A program made the translations under genes and the position numbers. The notes beneath the pieces are model-generated. The model ran no database searches. It was not told the DNA's origin and saw only the letters and a program-made list of their open reading frames with translations. A stretch of DNA of 64,000 nucleotides from Ectopseudomonas alcaliphila (GTDB lineage Bacteria > Pseudomonadota > Gammaproteobacteria > Pseudomonadales > Pseudomonadaceae): positions 806,001-870,000 of the forward strand of contig NZ_FNAE01000001.1 in assembly GCF_900101755.1 (NCBI RefSeq). The letters are read 5' to 3'. Position 1 is the stretch's first letter; each line of letters opens with the position of its first letter. Positions 1-7,939 of this stretch are shown one piece after another.

Positions 1-138
1 ATGGCCGACGCCGGACTTCGTGAAGTGCATTGGCAAAAGCCCATGCTCCTGGACAGCGATATCAAACGTTATACCCCGGGCTTCTGGGATACCTTCCAGG
101 AAAACTGCCTGCAGACCGGCTTGACCTGCCGGCTTTAA
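1..138 (+). CDS. C-terminal part of a probable SAM-dependent methyltransferase (ToxA-like), truncated by window edge
   Basis: The frame is open from base 1 and ends with TAA at 136-138, giving at least 45 residues. The pattern 'AGLREVHWQKP' followed by 'YTPGFWDTFQENC' resembles the end of class I SAM methyltransferases, where an 'AGF..V.W.P' strand precedes a helix with a conserved FW pair. It lies 43 bp upstream of the FGE-like gene and on the same strand. In toxoflavin clusters the N-methyltransferase ToxA is encoded with these partners, so ToxA is the natural candidate. The catalytic and SAM-binding parts are outside the window, so this is an inference from a short tail and from context. 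The ATG at base 1 is probably internal. Confidence 0.45.
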   Translation: MADAGLREVHWQKPMLLDSDIKRYTPGFWDTFQENCLQTGLTCRL

Positions 139-181
139 GCCATAGTCGTTGCCTGATATTAATTTAATGGAGAGCGATAAG

Positions 182-1189
182 ATGGCAATGGAAAAGCATT
201 TCTACTCACCTCCTTTCCTGGCGAAGGCTTCACCGGAATTGAGCGACCGGGCCTTGCTGGGACTTCCCGAGTCCTACACCGCCACGCGTGAACTGCATCT
301 GCCGGAAGATCAATTGCGTGCTCTGGCCCAGTTCGACAGGCTGCGCCTGGTGGCACTGCTGGAAAGCCAAGACGAACCACTGGCTCGGCGCTATCAGGCC
401 GGGCGTCTGCTCGCCCTGTACGGCGACCCACGCCTGGATGCCCTCACCCCGCAGATGCTCGACGTGCATGGCGGCGAGGTTTGCATCGGCCTGGATACGG
501 CCGAGCTGGACGCCATCATGGATAGATTGGCGGATCTCAATCTCGACCGCCAATGGATCGCCAAGGAGACACCGCGTCACCGCGTGCGGCTCGAGCCCTA
601 CCGGATCGCCCGCTACCCGGTGACCAACCTGGAATATCGAACCTTTCTGCAACTAAGCGGCGAGCAGCGCCTGCCGGACAACTGGTTCCTCGGGCGCTAT
701 CCCGCCGAGCAGGCCAATCACCCGGTCAGCGGCCTGCGCGCGGAGGATGCCGATTGCTATGCCACCTGGCTGGCGGAGACGACCGGCCGGTGCTTCCGCC
801 TGCCCAGCGAAGCCGAGTGGGAGTATGCCGCCGCCGGGCCGCAGAACCTCGAATACCCCTGGGGGCAGCAGTTCCTGCCAGACCACGCCAATACCGCCGA
901 AGCCGGCCTGTTGCAGACCACGCCTGTGGGCCTGTTCGCTTGCGGTGCCTCGCCGTTCGGCTGCCTGGACATGGCCGGCAACGTCGAGGAATACGTAGCC
1001 GACGATTACCGCCCGTATCCGGGAGGGGAGCAGGTGAACGACGACCTGATCGCCGCCGTAGGGAACCATCGGGTCGCCCGCGGCGGGAGCTTTTCCCGTT
1101 TCCGTGATCTGGCACGCGCCACGCGGCGCCACGGAAAGTTTCCCAGACCGATCTACGTGATGGGCTTTCGCCTGGCCGAGAGCCTCTGA
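182..1189 (+). CDS. toxD: Formylglycine-generating-enzyme (FGE/SUMF1) fold protein, ToxD-like
   Basis: A protein of 335 residues. I chose ATG 182 because GGAG at 169-172 lies nine bases upstream; TTG 149 and ATG 167 in the same frame lack such a site. Residues about 1-95 are helical and of no clear family. From about 97 the FGE-sulfatase fold follows: 'YPVTNLEYRTF', then 'RLPSEAEWEYAA' with 'YPWG', 'DMAGNVEEYVAD' and a final 'RGGSF...GFRLA'. The two C-terminal cysteines that bind copper in true FGE are absent from the RGGSF-GFRLA segment, so sulfatase activation is unlikely. Gene content (methyltransferase, RibA, WD40, RibD) matches toxoflavin clusters, where ToxD carries this fold. Its exact step there is not something I can establish from sequence. 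It probably shares a transcript with the next gene, 47 bp downstream. Confidence 0.7.
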   Translation: MAMEKHFYSPPFLAKASPELSDRALLGLPESYTATRELHLPEDQLRALAQFDRLRLVALLESQDEPLARRYQAGRLLALYGDPRLDALTPQMLDVHGGEVCIGLDTAELDAIMDRLADLNLDRQWIAKETPRHRVRLEPYRIARYPVTNLEYRTFLQLSGEQRLPDNWFLGRYPAEQANHPVSGLRAEDADCYATWLAETTGRCFRLPSEAEWEYAAAGPQNLEYPWGQQFLPDHANTAEAGLLQTTPVGLFACGASPFGCLDMAGNVEEYVADDYRPYPGGEQVNDDLIAAVGNHRVARGGSFSRFRDLARATRRHGKFPRPIYVMGFRLAESL

Positions 1190-1236
1190 GCCTTGCAGCC
1201 AGCACATCCGTTGCCTGTTTCCAGAGAGATTCCGCT

Positions 1237-1842
1237 ATGTGTGCATACCGTATAAGAAATTGCGTCGAAATCCCGATCCTGCCCAATGGCCATGTAGGAA
1301 AGTTCTTTTCCTTCGATGGGCTTGAATCCCCCGAAGAACATGTTGCCATCGTCATGGGCTCCCTGGAGCAGGAGTCGCCTCTGGTCAGAGTGCACTCCGA
1401 ATGCCTGACGGGCGACATCTTCGGCTCCCATCGCTGCGACTGCGGCGCCCAGTTGAACGAAGCCTTGGAGCGCATGAGCGAAGAAGGCGGCGTATTGCTC
1501 TATCTACGCCAGGAAGGCCGGGGCATCGGGCTGTACGCCAAGTTGGCCGCCTACCGCCTGCAGGACGGCGGGCTGGATACCTTCGAGGCCAATCGCCAAC
1601 TGAGCTTCCCCGATGACGGACGCGACTTCACCGTCGCGGCGCAGATGCTCGCGGCGCTGGGTGTCAAACGCTGCCGCCTGATGACCAACAACCCGGAAAA
1701 GGTCAAGGCGCTGCACGCGTTCGGCCTGCAGGTTGACGAGGTGATTCCCACGGGCATCTTCGTGACCGCGCACAACCGTAATTACCTGCTGGCCAAGGCC
1801 CAGAAAAAGAATCACGCCATCAAGCTCGATCTGCCGGTTTGA
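1237..1842 (+). CDS. ribA: GTP cyclohydrolase II (RibA family), ToxB-like
   Basis: A protein of 201 residues, the usual length for stand-alone GTP cyclohydrolase II. The enzyme opens GTP to 2,5-diamino-6-ribosylamino-4(3H)-pyrimidinone 5'-phosphate, releasing formate and pyrophosphate. The zinc ligands are visible as Cys56, Cys67 and Cys69 in 'HSECLTGDIFGSHRCDCG'. The catalytic 'QEGRGIGLYAK' loop follows near residues 92-102. No DHBP synthase domain is fused. It lies between the FGE-like gene and the WD40 gene on the same strand. A second copy for housekeeping riboflavin synthesis is expected elsewhere in the genome. In toxoflavin producers the paralogue is ToxB and feeds the same pyrimidine into azapteridine synthesis. 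The family is certain; the pathway assignment is inferred from neighbours. Confidence 0.93.
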   Translation: MCAYRIRNCVEIPILPNGHVGKFFSFDGLESPEEHVAIVMGSLEQESPLVRVHSECLTGDIFGSHRCDCGAQLNEALERMSEEGGVLLYLRQEGRGIGLYAKLAAYRLQDGGLDTFEANRQLSFPDDGRDFTVAAQMLAALGVKRCRLMTNNPEKVKALHAFGLQVDEVIPTGIFVTAHNRNYLLAKAQKKNHAIKLDLPV

Positions 1843-1860
1843 CATACAAGGAGTTCTGCG

Positions 1861-3549
1861 ATGAAACATTTTGCCCCCATCAGCGGCATCGCCAGTTTTC
1901 AGGAGCGCTACGTCGCCACTGCCGGTTATGACAACCAGGTCATCCTGTGGGACGCGCGAACCAAGCAAGCCATCCACCGGGTCTTCCATGACCACCTCGC
2001 CAACCAGTGCGCCTTCAGCCCGGACGGCAAACTGCTGGTAAGCGCCAGCAGCGACTATAGCGCCCGCATCTGGGAAGTCCCGAGCATGCGCTTGAAAGCG
2101 GCGCTCATCGGCCATGAAGACGATATCGAAATGGCCGTCTTCAACCCAGCCGGCGATACCGTCTCCACCTGCTCACGCGACCACAGCATCCGCCTGTTCG
2201 ATGTCGCCAGCGGCCAGTGCCGTCATGTGCTGCGCGGCCACCAAGCCGATGTCATTTCGGTGAGCTGGGCAGCCGACGGCGCCAGCCTGGTTTCCAGCAG
2301 CGACGACGGCACCATTCGCCGCTGGGACGTCCAGCGCGGTGTCCAGCTCGAGAGCATCGACCTGGGCGGAGTGGAAACCGATACCATCGCCCTGGCCAGC
2401 GACGGCACCATCTTCGCGGGTGACGATGAAGGACGCCTGACCATCATCGACAAGAGCGGCCAGCGTCGCCATCAGGCCCATGCCGCCGGGGTCAAGCGAG
2501 TCGTCTGGGATGATCGCAAACGCTGGTTGATCAGCCTCAGCTACGATCGCTCGGTGGTGCTCTGGCACGCACTCGGCAACGGTGAGCTAAGGAAACTCGC
2601 CGAAAGCTCCCTGCCCAATCTCATCTGGCCACGTAGCTGCACCTTCCTCGGCGAACGGCATATCGCCTTCGTCACCTTCGGTTCGTCCTACGGCGTGTGG
2701 AACCACGTCACCAACGAATGGGATCTCGAGGGCATCGAGCAGGCCATCAGCCTGAATGCCGTCGCCGTGCATCAAGGCAATACCTACGCCATCGGGGATG
2801 CCGGCCTGCTGCTGGTCAACGGCAAGCCGAGCACGCTGATCGGCAGCCTGTGCAATTTCCTGCTGCCCTTTGGCGACGCCATTCTGACCGGCGGCCAGAT
2901 GGGCCAGGTGTTCGATGCGGTAAGCGGCAAGCTGATCTACCAGCATCGTTCGCCACTCAATTGCGGCACGGCATTCCTGCGCGACTGTCGACCACACGCG
3001 GCAATCGGCACCTATACCGGCGAGGCGCTGGTGTTTGCCCTGGATGACCAGGGCGAAGTGATCCATCAGGGCGAGATTCTGATGCACGACAACGCCATCA
3101 AAGGCATATCCGCCGATGAGGAGTTCCTCTTCAGCGTCTGTGCCAATACGGCCGCCGCGTTCCATCGCATCTCCGACTTCAGCGAGCACGCCTACAGCGA
3201 GCTTGCTCATGAGCGCATCTCCAACGCCTGCACCACTATCGACGGCGGCTTCGCCAGCGTGGGGCGCGATCTCAAGCTGCGCCTGTGGCGTGCCGGCAAG
3301 AGCGAGGTGTTCAAGACCCCGCACCTGCACTCGGTCAAATGCATCGCCGCTTCACCGGACCGCAAGCTGATCGCCACTGGCAGCTATGGTGGCACGGTGG
3401 CGTTGTTCGATCTGGAAACGCAGCGCTGGGTCATCCAGCGCAAACCGACCACCAGTGGCATCTCCTGCATCACCTACTCGCCGGAGACGGAGGCCTTCAT
3501 CGCCAGTTCCTACGACGGGCATCTGTATCCCATCGAGGCTCGAGCCTGA
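1861..3549 (+). CDS. toxC: WD40 repeat protein, ToxC-like
   Basis: A protein of 562 residues with no signal peptide or membrane segment, so probably cytosolic. WD-type blades recur, for example 'GYDNQVILWDARTKQ', 'SSDYSARIWEVPS', 'SRDHSIRLFDVASGQ', 'SDDGTIRRWDVQRG' and, near the C-terminus, 'GRDLKLRLWRAGKSE' and 'SYGGTVALFDLETQ'. The length suits about twelve to fourteen blades, that is two beta-propellers. AAGGAG sits just before the ATG, 18 bp after the cyclohydrolase stop, so the two are probably cotranscribed. WD40 propellers usually act as protein-binding platforms. A WD-repeat protein called ToxC is encoded in toxoflavin clusters, but no catalytic residue can be named here. The fold is certain; the toxoflavin role is inferred. 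Confidence 0.75.
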   Translation: MKHFAPISGIASFQERYVATAGYDNQVILWDARTKQAIHRVFHDHLANQCAFSPDGKLLVSASSDYSARIWEVPSMRLKAALIGHEDDIEMAVFNPAGDTVSTCSRDHSIRLFDVASGQCRHVLRGHQADVISVSWAADGASLVSSSDDGTIRRWDVQRGVQLESIDLGGVETDTIALASDGTIFAGDDEGRLTIIDKSGQRRHQAHAAGVKRVVWDDRKRWLISLSYDRSVVLWHALGNGELRKLAESSLPNLIWPRSCTFLGERHIAFVTFGSSYGVWNHVTNEWDLEGIEQAISLNAVAVHQGNTYAIGDAGLLLVNGKPSTLIGSLCNFLLPFGDAILTGGQMGQVFDAVSGKLIYQHRSPLNCGTAFLRDCRPHAAIGTYTGEALVFALDDQGEVIHQGEILMHDNAIKGISADEEFLFSVCANTAAAFHRISDFSEHAYSELAHERISNACTTIDGGFASVGRDLKLRLWRAGKSEVFKTPHLHSVKCIAASPDRKLIATGSYGGTVALFDLETQRWVIQRKPTTSGISCITYSPETEAFIASSYDGHLYPIEARA

Positions 3550-3634
3550 AACGCCACCCGCCTGCGGGGTGCTTGCACCTCGTAGGCACCACGCGCCCTG
3601 CGCCGCCCCGGCAGCGCAGGCATGGATCATTGCA

Positions 3635-4801
3635 ATGAATTTCATCGAAACAGATCGACGCTGCATGGCTCGTGCTCTGGAACTCGCCAGCCGAGGACGT
3701 TACAGCACCCATCCCAACCCTCGCGTGGGCTGTGTATTGGCGCACGAGGGTCGGATCGTCGGCGAAGGTTGGCACCAGCGGGCAGGAGGCCCCCATGCCG
3801 AAGTCTTCGCCTTGCAACAGGCCGGTGCCGCGGCGAAGGGTGCTACCGCCTACATCACGCTCGAGCCGTGCGCCCATTACGGACGTACCCCACCTTGCAG
3901 CCTTGCCTTGATCGAGGCCGGCATCCGCCGCGCCGTGGTGGCTTGCCAGGATCCCTTTCACCAGGTCGACGGCAATGGCCTGCGGCTGCTGCGCGAGGCG
4001 GGTATCGAGGTAGAAGTGGGCTTGCTGCGCGAAGAGGCAGAGGCACTCAACCTGGGCTTTCTTTCCAATGCTCGGCGCGGTCGGCCCTGGGTGCGCCTGA
4101 AATATGGCATGAGCCTGGATGGGCGCACCGCCCTGGCCGATGGCGAATCCAAGTGGATCACCAGCGAGGCCTCCCGGCATGACGTGCAACTATGGCGACA
4201 AGCCAGCTCGGCCATTCTGACCAGCAGCGCAACCGTGCTGGCGGACGACCCGCAACTGACCGTGCGCATTCCTTTCGATCAGCCGGTACCGCCGGTGAAA
4301 CGAATCGTGCTGGATCGCTGGTCGCGAGTCCCGGCGCAGGCCAGGGTCTTCGATACCCAGGCCCCCACCCTCGTCGCCCATCGTTACGACAACCCTCCCG
4401 CTACGGATCTGGCCGATCACGTAGAGCGCTTGCCGCTGCTGGCCAGAGATGACGAGAAGATGCTCTGGGAGTTGATGGAGGTTCTTGGCGAACGCTCCAT
4501 CCACGATCTGTTCGTCGAAGCGGGAGCCCGCCTGGGTGGAGCGCTGATCAAAGCCGGCTTGGTCGACGAGCTACTGCTCTATGTGGCGCCACGCTTGCTG
4601 GGAGCCAACGCTCGGCCCTTGATCGAAGGCTTGTCGCCAGATTCCCTCGCACTGGCCCCAGGCTTCGAGCTGTACGAATGCACGCAGCTCGGCGATGACG
4701 TGAGGCTGCGCTTGCGTGCCAAGGCGCGGGGCATCGAACAGTACAGAGCACATGCCTGGGTGGCCGCCGATGAGATCGGCTCACTCAGTCAGGCAAGATG
4801 A
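3635..4801 (+). CDS. ribD: Bifunctional diaminohydroxyphosphoribosylaminopyrimidine deaminase / 5-amino-6-(5-phosphoribosylamino)uracil reductase (RibD), ToxE-like
   Basis: A protein of 388 residues from the ATG at 3635; the frame is open further upstream into the WD40 gene but without homology. The N-terminal CDA-type deaminase domain has the zinc motif His54-Ala-Glu56 and Cys79/Cys88 in 'PCAHYGRTPPC'. The C-terminal reductase domain starts near 'VRLKYGMSLDGRTA' and includes 'TVLADDPQLTVR' and 'EAGARLGGALI...VDELLLY'. Both halves look intact and resemble E. coli RibD. It acts on the product of the cyclohydrolase encoded two genes upstream. It is the last gene of the plus-strand cluster and is followed by a hairpin. 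In toxoflavin clusters the deaminase is ToxE. A core riboflavin RibD is the alternative, but WD40 and FGE-like neighbours are not usual for ribD. Confidence 0.9.
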   Translation: MNFIETDRRCMARALELASRGRYSTHPNPRVGCVLAHEGRIVGEGWHQRAGGPHAEVFALQQAGAAAKGATAYITLEPCAHYGRTPPCSLALIEAGIRRAVVACQDPFHQVDGNGLRLLREAGIEVEVGLLREEAEALNLGFLSNARRGRPWVRLKYGMSLDGRTALADGESKWITSEASRHDVQLWRQASSAILTSSATVLADDPQLTVRIPFDQPVPPVKRIVLDRWSRVPAQARVFDTQAPTLVAHRYDNPPATDLADHVERLPLLARDDEKMLWELMEVLGERSIHDLFVEAGARLGGALIKAGLVDELLLYVAPRLLGANARPLIEGLSPDSLALAPGFELYECTQLGDDVRLRLRAKARGIEQYRAHAWVAADEIGSLSQAR

Positions 4802-4822
4802 TTGGGAGGAGCAGAAACAAAA

Positions 4823-4846
4823 AAGTCCGCCTGCAAGGGCGGACTT
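4823..4846. terminator. Bidirectional hairpin between ribD-like gene and tRNA-Lys
   Basis: A 9-bp perfect stem (4823-4831 with 4838-4846) has a six-base loop. On the minus strand it is followed by a run of T (the A tract at 4818-4824), so it should terminate the tRNA-Lys transcript. On the plus strand only a short T-rich stretch follows, so it may also stop readthrough from the tox-like cluster. Confidence 0.8.
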
Positions 4847-4894
4847 CTCTGTTATGGGAAAAACCAGTGAAAAGACTGGAAATCCCTGAAAGGA

Positions 4895-4970
4895 TGGTGG
4901 GTCGTGTAGGATTCGAACCTACGACCAATTGGTTAAAAGCCAACTGCTCTACCAACTGAGCTAACGACCC
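4895..4970 (-). tRNA. tRNA-Lys (anticodon TTT)
   Basis: A 76-nt cloverleaf on the minus strand with encoded CCA (TGG at 4895-4897). The acceptor stem pairs GGGTCGT with ACGACCC. The D-arm contains AGCTCAGTTGGTAGAGC, the anticodon loop is CTTTTAA, and the T-arm has GTTCGAATC. The anticodon TTT reads lysine AAA/AAG codons. It lies downstream of queC, with its own promoter-like sequence. From memory, the equivalent tRNA-Lys in P. aeruginosa is an integration site for pKLC102/PAPI-type elements, and the tox-like cluster lies on its 3' side. Confidence 0.97.
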
Positions 4971-4982
4971 AACGCGAGGCGC

Positions 4983-5010
4983 ATGATACTGATTTAATTC
5001 AGGAAATCAA
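4983..5010 (-). promoter_or_regulatory. Sigma-70 type promoter for tRNA-Lys
   Basis: On the minus strand a TTGATT -35 (5005-5010) is separated by 16 bases from a TATCAT -10 (4983-4988). A GC-rich discriminator then leads into the tRNA 5' end at 4970. This arrangement is typical of stable RNA promoters. It lies wholly between the queC stop codon and the tRNA. Confidence 0.6.
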
Positions 5011-5028
5011 CACTTCGCGAAAACTTTT

Positions 5029-5703
5029 TCAGAAGTAGCGCGTTGCATCGGGCACACCTGCCGCGGCAAAACCGGCTGCGCGCAGGCGGCAGCTGTCGCA
5101 CTTGCCACAGGCGCGGCCATCATCGTCGGCCTGGTAGCAGGAGACCGTGAGCGCGTAATCCACCCCCAGGCGCATACCGGCCTGAATGATTTCGCCCTTG
5201 CTCATCTGCTGCAGCGGTGCGCGGATGACAAAGCCCTGCCCTTCCACACCCGCCTTGGTCGCCAGGTTGGCCATGCGCTCGAAGGCCTCTACGAACTCCG
5301 GCCGGCAATCGGGATAGCCCGAATAATCCACGGCATTGACGCCAATGAAGATATCGCGCGCCTCGAGCACCTCGGCCCAGCCCAGCGCGAGTGCGAGAAA
5401 CACCGTATTGCGTGCCGGTACGTAGGTCGCGGGGATGCCCTCGGTCGGGGACTCAGGCACGGCGATGCTGCTATCGGTCAGCGCCGAACCGCCGATGCCG
5501 TTGAGATTGAGGCCGATCACCTTGTGCTCGACCACGCCCAGTTGCCGCGCCACCCGCTCGGCTGCCTGCAGCTCGGCGCGATGGCGCTGGCCGTAATCGA
5601 AACTCATGCTGTAGCAGCTGTAGCCCTCGGCTTTGGCCATGGCCACCACGGTGGCCGAGTCCAGGCCGCCGGAAAGGAGGATGACCGCTTTCTTGTCGTT
5701 CAT
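5029..5703 (-). CDS. queC: 7-cyano-7-deazaguanine synthase QueC
   Basis: A protein of 224 residues, the expected length. QueC converts 7-carboxy-7-deazaguanine to preQ0 with ATP and ammonia, in queuosine synthesis for tRNA. The N-terminal PP-loop '[10 protein letters not shown]' binds ATP. The C-terminal zinc site is the cysteine cluster in '[18 protein letters not shown]'. The frame extends upstream, but homology begins at '[13 protein letters not shown]', so the ATG at 5703 was chosen. It starts two bases after the queE stop, so the two genes are translationally linked and supply consecutive steps of one pathway. Confidence 0.96.
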   Translation of the reverse strand: MNDKKAVILLSGGLDSATVVAMAKAEGYSCYSMSFDYGQRHRAELQAAERVARQLGVVEHKVIGLNLNGIGGSALTDSSIAVPESPTEGIPATYVPARNTVFLALALGWAEVLEARDIFIGVNAVDYSGYPDCRPEFVEAFERMANLATKAGVEGQGFVIRAPLQQMSKGEIIQAGMRLGVDYALTVSCYQADDDGRACGKCDSCRLRAAGFAAAGVPDATRYF

Positions 5704-5705
5704 GT

Positions 5706-6353
5706 TCAGTGTCCCGGCTCGTCGTTCCAGAGGATCTTGTGCAGCTGCAGTTGCAGGCGTACGGGCAGGTTGTCGGCCACGATCCAGTCGGCCAACGCAC
5801 GCGCGTCTACCTGCTTGTGACTGGGCGAGAACAGCACTTCGCCGGCTCGGGCAGCCAGGTCGTACTCGATCAACTTGGATACCGCCCAGTCGTAGTCTTC
5901 TCGCGAGCAGATGACGAACTTGACCTGATCGTTGCGTGTCAGCCACTGGACATTCTCGTAGCGATTGCGCTGAACTTCCGCCGAGCCGGGCGTTTTCAGA
6001 TCGAGGACCTTGCTGACCCGCGGATCGACCGCGGACACGTCGAGCGCGCCACTGGTTTCCAGAGACACCTCGTAACCGGCGTCGCACAGACGTGTGAGCA
6101 AGCCAATGCAGTTGGGCTGAGCCAGCGGTTCGCCGCCGGTGACGCAGACGTAACGCGGCCGATAGGCGGCCACCTGATCGAGGATACTGTCCAGCGTGAC
6201 GATCTCGCCGCCGCTGAAGGCGTAGGCGGTGTCACAGTACTGACAGCGCAGGGGGCAGCCGGTAAGGCGCACGAATACCGTTGGCAAGCCAGCGGTACGC
6301 GTCTCCCCCTGCAACGAGTAGAAAATCTCGGTGATGCGCAGGGTTTCTTGCAT
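5706..6353 (-). CDS. queE: 7-carboxy-7-deazaguanine synthase QueE (radical SAM)
   Basis: A protein of 215 residues from the ATG at 6353 ('[17 protein letters not shown]'). QueE is a radical SAM enzyme that contracts 6-carboxy-tetrahydropterin to 7-carboxy-7-deazaguanine. The iron-sulfur ligands are in '[16 protein letters not shown]' and a SAM-binding 'VTGGEPLAQ' follows. The frame is open further upstream to 6440 but without similarity. Directly upstream of queC. The gap to cpoB (6354-6568) contains the cpoB terminator and probably the queEC promoter. Confidence 0.95.
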   Translation of the reverse strand: MQETLRITEIFYSLQGETRTAGLPTVFVRLTGCPLRCQYCDTAYAFSGGEIVTLDSILDQVAAYRPRYVCVTGGEPLAQPNCIGLLTRLCDAGYEVSLETSGALDVSAVDPRVSKVLDLKTPGSAEVQRNRYENVQWLTRNDQVKFVICSREDYDWAVSKLIEYDLAARAGEVLFSPSHKQVDARALADWIVADNLPVRLQLQLHKILWNDEPGH

Positions 6354-6525
6354 GGTAGCCACGAGCGTGATGACGAAACAGGCCATCCGCTTCCGTTGCG
6401 TGGAAAGACAGGAACGTCGACATCGGCCGACATTCGACAAGGCATGGCAACAAGGACATCAGCCGAGCTGAAACCCCGCCGCACATGCGAGCGCGCATTC
6501 TAATGGATCACGCGAGACCAGATAA

Positions 6526-6552
6526 GAAAAACCCGCGACGGGCGCGGGTTTA
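6526..6552 (-). terminator. Terminator after cpoB (end of tol-pal operon)
   Basis: A nine-base stem AAACCCGCG / CGCGGGTTT around a five-base loop lies just past the cpoB stop codon. It is followed on the minus strand by a T-rich stretch, as expected for intrinsic termination. Confidence 0.75.
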
Positions 6553-6568
6553 TTCATCGAATCTCGAT

Positions 6569-7381
6569 TTACAGCCGTTGCAGGTCGCGCTGAGCCAACT
6601 GCGCGGCCGAGCTACCCGGGTACTGCGCGATGACTTGCTGCAGGATGCCACGGGCCTTGTCGTTGTGCCCCAGGCGACGTTCGACATCGGCCAGCTTGAA
6701 CAGCGAATCCGGCACCTTGGCGTGGCTCGGGTAGGCCTGGCTGACCTTGGCAAAGGCTTGACCGGCTGCCTGCAGGTCGCCCTTGGCCAGATTTACCTCG
6801 CCCAACCAGTACTGGGCATTACCCGCGTACTGGCTGTTGGGATAACGATTGAGAAAGGCGCTGAACGCCTGCGACGCCTTGTCGAAGTCCTTGGCCTTGA
6901 TCAGGTCGAAGGCTGCGTCGTAATAGAGTTTTTCCTTGGCCGGGTCACCCGGCTCGGCGCTGGCCTGCTGCTGTGCGGCAGGTGGCGTCGGGGTGCCATT
7001 GGCGTTTACCGCGCCATTGGCTGAATTCTGTGCGGGAGCTCCACCGGCAGCGGCGCCGGAGGAAATGCGTTGGTCCAGATCCTGGTAACGCTCCAGGCCT
7101 TCCTGCTTGAGGCGCTGGATTTCATTCTGCTGCTCTTCGACCATGCCACGCAGTTGCGCAATTTCCTGCTGCATCTGCTCGAGCTGGTTGAACAGCATAC
7201 CCTGCGCAGAAGCGGGTGCTTGCGCACCCGCTCCGGCGAAGGAGCCGGCCGTTCCGTAACCCGCCGGTGGATAGCTGCTGCCCTGTTGCATGGAGCTGCT
7301 TTCCAGTACGGGAACCTCCGCCATCGCCGCGAGCGGCAAGGCGAGTGTCAGAAGGGTCAGGATACGGCGGCAATCACGCAT
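6569..7381 (-). CDS. cpoB: Tol-Pal system protein CpoB (YbgF)
   Basis: A protein of 270 residues. The N-terminus 'ILTLLTLALPLAAMAE' is a Sec signal peptide, so the product is periplasmic. Residues about 55-95 form a glutamine-rich coiled coil ('MQQEIAQLRGMVEEQQNEIQ'), followed by an alanine/proline linker. The C-terminal half has TPR-like repeats ('AAFDLIKAKDFDKASQAFSAF', 'AQYWLGEVNLAKGDLQAAGQ', 'SLFKLADVERRLGHNDKAR'). CpoB links the Tol machine with PBP1B during outer-membrane constriction. It starts six bases after the pal stop and is the last gene of the tol-pal operon. Confidence 0.93.
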   Translation of the reverse strand: MRDCRRILTLLTLALPLAAMAEVPVLESSSMQQGSSYPPAGYGTAGSFAGAGAQAPASAQGMLFNQLEQMQQEIAQLRGMVEEQQNEIQRLKQEGLERYQDLDQRISSGAAAGGAPAQNSANGAVNANGTPTPPAAQQQASAEPGDPAKEKLYYDAAFDLIKAKDFDKASQAFSAFLNRYPNSQYAGNAQYWLGEVNLAKGDLQAAGQAFAKVSQAYPSHAKVPDSLFKLADVERRLGHNDKARGILQQVIAQYPGSSAAQLAQRDLQRL

Positions 7382-7387
7382 GGCAGC

Positions 7388-7888
7388 TTACTTACGCAGC
7401 TCTACGCGACGGTTCTGAGCCCAGGACTGCTCGTCGTTGCCAGTGGCAACCGGACGCTCTTCGCCGTAGGAAACCAGTTCCAGCTGAGCAGGGGAAACGC
7501 CCTGCAGAACCAGGTAGCGTTGCACGGCCTTGGCACGACGCTCGCCCAGAGCCATGTTGTACTCACGGGTACCGCGCTCGTCAGCGTGGCCTTCCAGAAC
7601 GACGCGAGCGCCGTTGCCTTTCAGGTCCTTGGCGTGTACGTCCAGAGCGCGCATGGCTTCGGCCTTCAGGTCGGAGCTGTCGTACTCGAAGTAGAAGGTG
7701 GTGATAGCGCGCAGAGCAGCTTCTTCGCTCAGGCTGCCATCAACAGCGCCAGTGTTGGCACCGTAGCCAGCGTTCGGGTCGACAGCGCCTTCGCCAGCAG
7801 CGTCGCCGCCTTTGGAGGAGCAACCTACGGCAACGGCGAGAGCCAGGGACAGTGCAGCGAACTTACCGAATTTCAGCATTTCCATCAT
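7388..7888 (-). CDS. pal: Peptidoglycan-associated lipoprotein Pal (OprL)
   Basis: A protein of 166 residues. A lipoprotein signal ends at 'LAVAVGCSS' (lipidated cysteine at residue 23). A flexible glycine/alanine segment follows, then an OmpA-like peptidoglycan-binding domain with '[10 protein letters not shown]' and '[23 protein letters not shown]'. Pal anchors the outer membrane to peptidoglycan and binds TolB. AGGAG lies just before two adjacent ATG codons; the second (7885) has slightly better spacing. It lies between tolB and cpoB in the normal order. Confidence 0.96.
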   Translation of the reverse strand: MMEMLKFGKFAALSLALAVAVGCSSKGGDAAGEGAVDPNAGYGANTGAVDGSLSEEAALRAITTFYFEYDSSDLKAEAMRALDVHAKDLKGNGARVVLEGHADERGTREYNMALGERRAKAVQRYLVLQGVSPAQLELVSYGEERPVATGNDEQSWAQNRRVELRK

Positions 7889-7939
7889 GTAACTCCTAAT
7901 GAACCCCAGTTGTGTTAAGCAAAAAGGTGTAACGCCGCA

